From: Chloroflexota bacterium
GTDB taxonomy: Bacteria; Chloroflexota; Anaerolineae; Anaerolineales; Anaerolineaceae
Length of the DNA: 17,900 nt
Assembly (NCBI GenBank): GCA_029265085.1
Contig: JAJUJY010000085.1
Location: 1-17,900 of the forward strand
Direction of reading: 5' to 3'
Of this stretch, positions 15,715 through 17,900 are shown piece by piece. A program made the position numbers and the translations under genes. Within the stretch, counting starts at the first letter, position 1, and each line of letters opens with the position of its first letter. The notes beneath the pieces were generated by a model. The model worked only from the letters and a program-made list of their open reading frames with translations, had not been told where the DNA came from and made no database searches.

Positions 15715-16239
15715 TTACTTTGCAGTTTTCTTGAAGATAACCGCCAATCCTGCAATGATCAACCCAACCGGAACAACGTAGCCGGTATATTTCAGGATTT
15801 CAAGTCCAGGTGTACCACTCAACACAGCCGCGCCAATGAGAGCCATGATCGTGCCGGGGATCAAAGCCCAAACATGTTTTTCGCTGGTAAACAGGCTGGT
15901 AAACAAGGCGATGCTAAACCAACCCAAAGCAAATGCCACCAGGAAAATCCCACCGCTCTGGATATCGCTTAAGCCCATTGCCCAACGGCTTTGTTGTGCC
16001 ATCAAACCCAGGCCGATGCCGTTCAAAATCCCCGCAGGGATCATCCAACCTGCCGAGCGAGCGTAAATGCCCCAGGCGAGCATCACAATACCAGGGAGGA
16101 AAATAAACCCGTAATTGAAGTCGAAGAAACGAGCAAGGATATTCATTACCCCAAACAGAACCAGCAGCACACCAACAAAAATTGCGTTTGCGCGGGAAGA
16201 TGAGGTTTTTAAAGTCGTGGATTCAACAGTTGTTTTCAT
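15715..16239 (-). CDS. Six-helix membrane protein of unknown function
   Basis: 174 residues that I do not recognise. After a Ser/Thr-rich N-terminus (about 1-17) come six likely membrane segments at about 19-39, 43-60, 63-82, 95-116, 118-140 and 148-168, with K-K-x-x-K at the C-terminus. There are no catalytic motifs or cysteines. Loops are short, with charged residues few and mainly at helix ends. GGAG 8 nt before the ATG at 16239 sets the start; an upstream TTG at 16245 is unlikely. The 5' leader holds a small GCACC/GGTGC hairpin (16264-16277) and a possible -10 (TATCAT, minus strand, 16307-16302). It is flanked by terminators on both sides, so it is a single-gene unit. Its function cannot be inferred from neighbours. 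Confidence 0.82.
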   Translation of the reverse strand: MKTTVESTTLKTSSSRANAIFVGVLLVLFGVMNILARFFDFNYGFIFLPGIVMLAWGIYARSAGWMIPAGILNGIGLGLMAQQSRWAMGLSDIQSGGIFLVAFALGWFSIALFTSLFTSEKHVWALIPGTIMALIGAAVLSGTPGLEILKYTGYVVPVGLIIAGLAVIFKKTAK

Positions 16240-16413
16240 GATCAATTCTCCTATTTTTTTCTTGCACCAGGCGGTGCTTGTGTTTGTGTTTTACAATGCT
16301 AATGATACAGAGAGGCGACCTTCCTCAACAGTGCCGCTGGATAGAAGTAGCTGTCCGCCAGATAGATTTCCATGTATGACTTTCGGAATATGCCTGAGAA
16401 TTTCAGCAAGAAA

Positions 16414-16448
16414 ATAAGCTGTTGGCTGACAATTCACCAACAGCTTAT
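16414..16448 (-). terminator. Rho-independent terminator of the PIG-L gene unit
   Basis: A perfect 12-pair stem (ATAAGCTGTTGG with CCAACAGCTTAT, plus-strand reading) and an 11-nt loop. On the minus strand it is followed by TTTTCTT and lies 28 nt past the deacetylase stop. Confidence 0.85.
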
Positions 16449-16475
16449 AAAAGTTTTATCCAGCTAGTAAATCGT

Positions 16476-17387
16476 TTAATGGTTGGGGTGGAATGACGGT
16501 AAACTCACCACCCCTGCAAATAAGTCTTTTTCAATGACCCCATCTTGCGGAGGAGGATACGCGCGCATATACATTTCATTAGCCGCGAACCACCGCCGGA
16601 TCACTCCAAACACGCCGCCTACCAGCCCGCTGCCGCCCTGGCTGGCATGACAGGCCGAAGCCTGGTCGCGAATTTGTGCCACTTGTCGGTAATTAATCTT
16701 CGCATTGGTTGGAAAATTGACTTCCGCTATGGAAGCAAGATCGATATCCTGATTTTTACCAAACTTACGCGGGTCTTTGCCGATCAAGCGCATAACACGC
16801 ACGATCAGACGTAATAAACCGCGTGAAATCGTTTGAAAATATAATTTTGCCGGCTGATAGGCAGGTAAATCACCCCATTTTTGGGTTGAATCTCCTGCCA
16901 TTGTAAACCCTTTGACCGTGGCCTGGTGAATGGCAATATGATCCGGATGACGGTAGCCGCCAATTGGGTCAAAGGTAATGACCACCTGGGGCCGGAGGGC
17001 ACGGATATACTGCGCCACCTCGCCTGCGACCTGATCCACGGGTTGGGCAGCCAGCGCCTGCGGATGAGAATTATCTGGAGAACCCGGCATCCCTGAATCC
17101 CGGTAGCCCAAGAAATGCACCCCTGCTAACCCAAGCAAACCTGCTGCGCAGCGCAATTCTGATTCCCGCCGGTCAGCAGCAGACTGAAACCCCTGCAAAT
17201 ACTGCGCATCCATCTCGCCAACCTCTCCACGGGTCGCACAGATCAGATGAACTGCTACTCCCCGGCGAGCATAATACGCCAATGTTCCTCCCATGCCAAA
17301 TGTTTCATCATCGGGATGAGCCAGAACAGCCAGCAGCACCGGACGATCATCGCGTTTAAGGTTTAATAATTCGGTTTCGTTGACCAT
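16476..17387 (-). CDS. PIG-L/LmbE-family zinc deacetylase
   Basis: 303 residues. The family removes acetyl groups from GlcNAc-type substrates or cleaves amides, including MshB and Mca in mycothiol metabolism. The zinc and catalytic motif A-H24-P-D-D27-E lies at the end of the first strand. The second motif is H147-P-D-H150 within D-P-I-G-G-Y-R-H-P-D-H. G-Y-R-D-S-G-M (94-100) and a late H-A-S-Q-G-G stretch resemble the Mca/MshB branch more than the short BshB-type enzymes, but the substrate is not established. The ATG at 17387 has GGAAG just upstream; an in-frame TTG at 17399 is less likely. It is 18 nt downstream of the MoeB-rhodanese gene, so the two are probably co-transcribed and end at the terminator at 16414-16448. 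Confidence 0.88.
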   Translation of the reverse strand: MVNETELLNLKRDDRPVLLAVLAHPDDETFGMGGTLAYYARRGVAVHLICATRGEVGEMDAQYLQGFQSAADRRESELRCAAGLLGLAGVHFLGYRDSGMPGSPDNSHPQALAAQPVDQVAGEVAQYIRALRPQVVITFDPIGGYRHPDHIAIHQATVKGFTMAGDSTQKWGDLPAYQPAKLYFQTISRGLLRLIVRVMRLIGKDPRKFGKNQDIDLASIAEVNFPTNAKINYRQVAQIRDQASACHASQGGSGLVGGVFGVIRRWFAANEMYMRAYPPPQDGVIEKDLFAGVVSLPSFHPNH

Positions 17388-17405
17388 TTTTTCTTCCAAT
17401 AATTA

Positions 17406-17900
17406 TCAATACCGCAGCATCGTAGAATCCACACGTTCAGCCCAGGCATTTAACCCACCGTGGAGACTCTTGATTTTGAGAAAACCAGCTGCTCGTAATA
17501 GTTTTAATCCGCGCACCGACCGGACTCCCGTCCGGCAGACCAACACATATTCCTGTTCGGGGTCCAGTTCCGCGGCGCGATATTCCAATTGTTCTACCGG
17601 AATAACGACAGCGTCCGGCAAGGTCGAAATTTGCTGTTCCACCGGGTCGCGCACATCAATCACCCGGATCGGATCGCCCTTCGCCAGTCGGGCAAATAAT
17701 TCCTCAGGCTCAATATCCCAACCTTCTCCAGCCAGGTTGACCGCATGATTGCGAGCTGGCACTCCGCAAAATTCTTCATAATCTATCAAATGTGTGATCA
17801 CTGGATGCTCTCCACAAATTTTACATTTCGGATTTTTTCGCAATTGCACCGATTGCAGCGATACATCCAGAGCATCATATAAGAGTAATTTTCCAATCAG
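17406..17900 (-). CDS. MoeB/ThiF-type adenylyltransferase-rhodanese fusion, C-terminal part
   Basis: The last 164 residues of a larger protein whose start lies past the right edge; there is no stop up to 17900. The first visible residues L-I-G-K-L-L-L-Y-D-A-L-D match the end of a MoeB/ThiF E1-like adenylation domain, followed by the zinc pair C-K-I-C and L-I-D-Y-E-x-F-C-G. A rhodanese domain fills the rest, with the active-site loop C-R-T-G-V-R-S and D-V-R-D-P-V-E earlier. This is the MoeZ/MoeBR layout: the E1 domain adenylates a sulfur-carrier C-terminus and the rhodanese cysteine supplies the sulfur, for molybdopterin, thiamine, cysteine or thiolated tRNA. A GTG at 17849 lies in frame, but homology continues upstream of it, so it is not the start. 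Confidence 0.9.
   Translation of the reverse strand: MIGKLLLYDALDVSLQSVQLRKNPKCKICGEHPVITHLIDYEEFCGVPARNHAVNLAGEGWDIEPEELFARLAKGDPIRVIDVRDPVEQQISTLPDAVVIPVEQLEYRAAELDPEQEYVLVCRTGVRSVRGLKLLRAAGFLKIKSLHGGLNAWAERVDSTMLRY

Noticed and set aside
17849..17849. GTG start for a stand-alone rhodanese protein
   Set aside because: The frame stays open to the window end and the upstream residues match the end of a MoeB/ThiF domain, so the gene is a fusion cut by the edge.

Overview
The window looks like chromosomal DNA of a free-living bacterium, most likely a member of the Chloroflexota (Anaerolineae-like). I base this on the style of the proteins: a PstS lipoprotein with a Pro/Thr/Ala linker after the lipobox, a secreted VIT-vWA protein, a PstA with a large extracytoplasmic insert, and a Ppx/GppA-HD protein. 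No marker gene or database search backs this, so the phylum is an inference. I see no insertion sequence, prophage, CRISPR array, tRNA or rRNA. Base composition looks even throughout.

Layout: (1) 1-181, minus: the N-terminus of a malic enzyme running off the left edge. (2) 378-2744, plus: a secreted VIT + von Willebrand A protein with a C-terminal membrane tail. (3) 2829-5365, minus: a translation operon in the order prfA (RF1), prmC (RF1/RF2 glutamine methyltransferase), tsaC (tRNA t6A synthesis). It meets the VIT gene at a bidirectional terminator (2759-2803). (4) 5530-10526, plus: pstS, pstC, pstA, pstB, phoU, a complete high-affinity phosphate uptake operon. It is preceded by an 11-bp-phased repeat array that looks like a Pho box and closed by a strong terminator (10552-10580). 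(5) 10617-13884, plus: a second unit with its own consensus-like promoter: two thymidylate-kinase-like P-loop proteins overlapping by 4 nt, a CHAD-domain protein and a calcineurin-like phosphoesterase. (6) 14054-15640, plus: Ppx/GppA phosphatase fused to an HD domain, ended by a bidirectional terminator (15658-15696). (7) 15715-16239, minus: a six-helix membrane protein of unknown function. (8) 16476-17900, minus: a PIG-L/LmbE-type deacetylase and, upstream and cut by the right edge, the C-terminal part of a MoeB/ThiF-rhodanese fusion.

How the genes may work together: pstSCAB-phoU imports phosphate and senses its supply. CHAD proteins are known to associate with polyphosphate, and Ppx/GppA enzymes hydrolyse polyphosphate or pppGpp. 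The stretch from 5530 to 15640 therefore reads as a phosphate-import and polyphosphate-handling neighbourhood. The two kinase-like proteins in its middle are the least explained part. They differ from ordinary thymidylate kinase in the same places, and the second has arginine in place of the invariant Walker A lysine. They could be a catalytic/pseudo-kinase pair acting in phosphate or nucleotide metabolism. This is the best candidate in the window for something undescribed.
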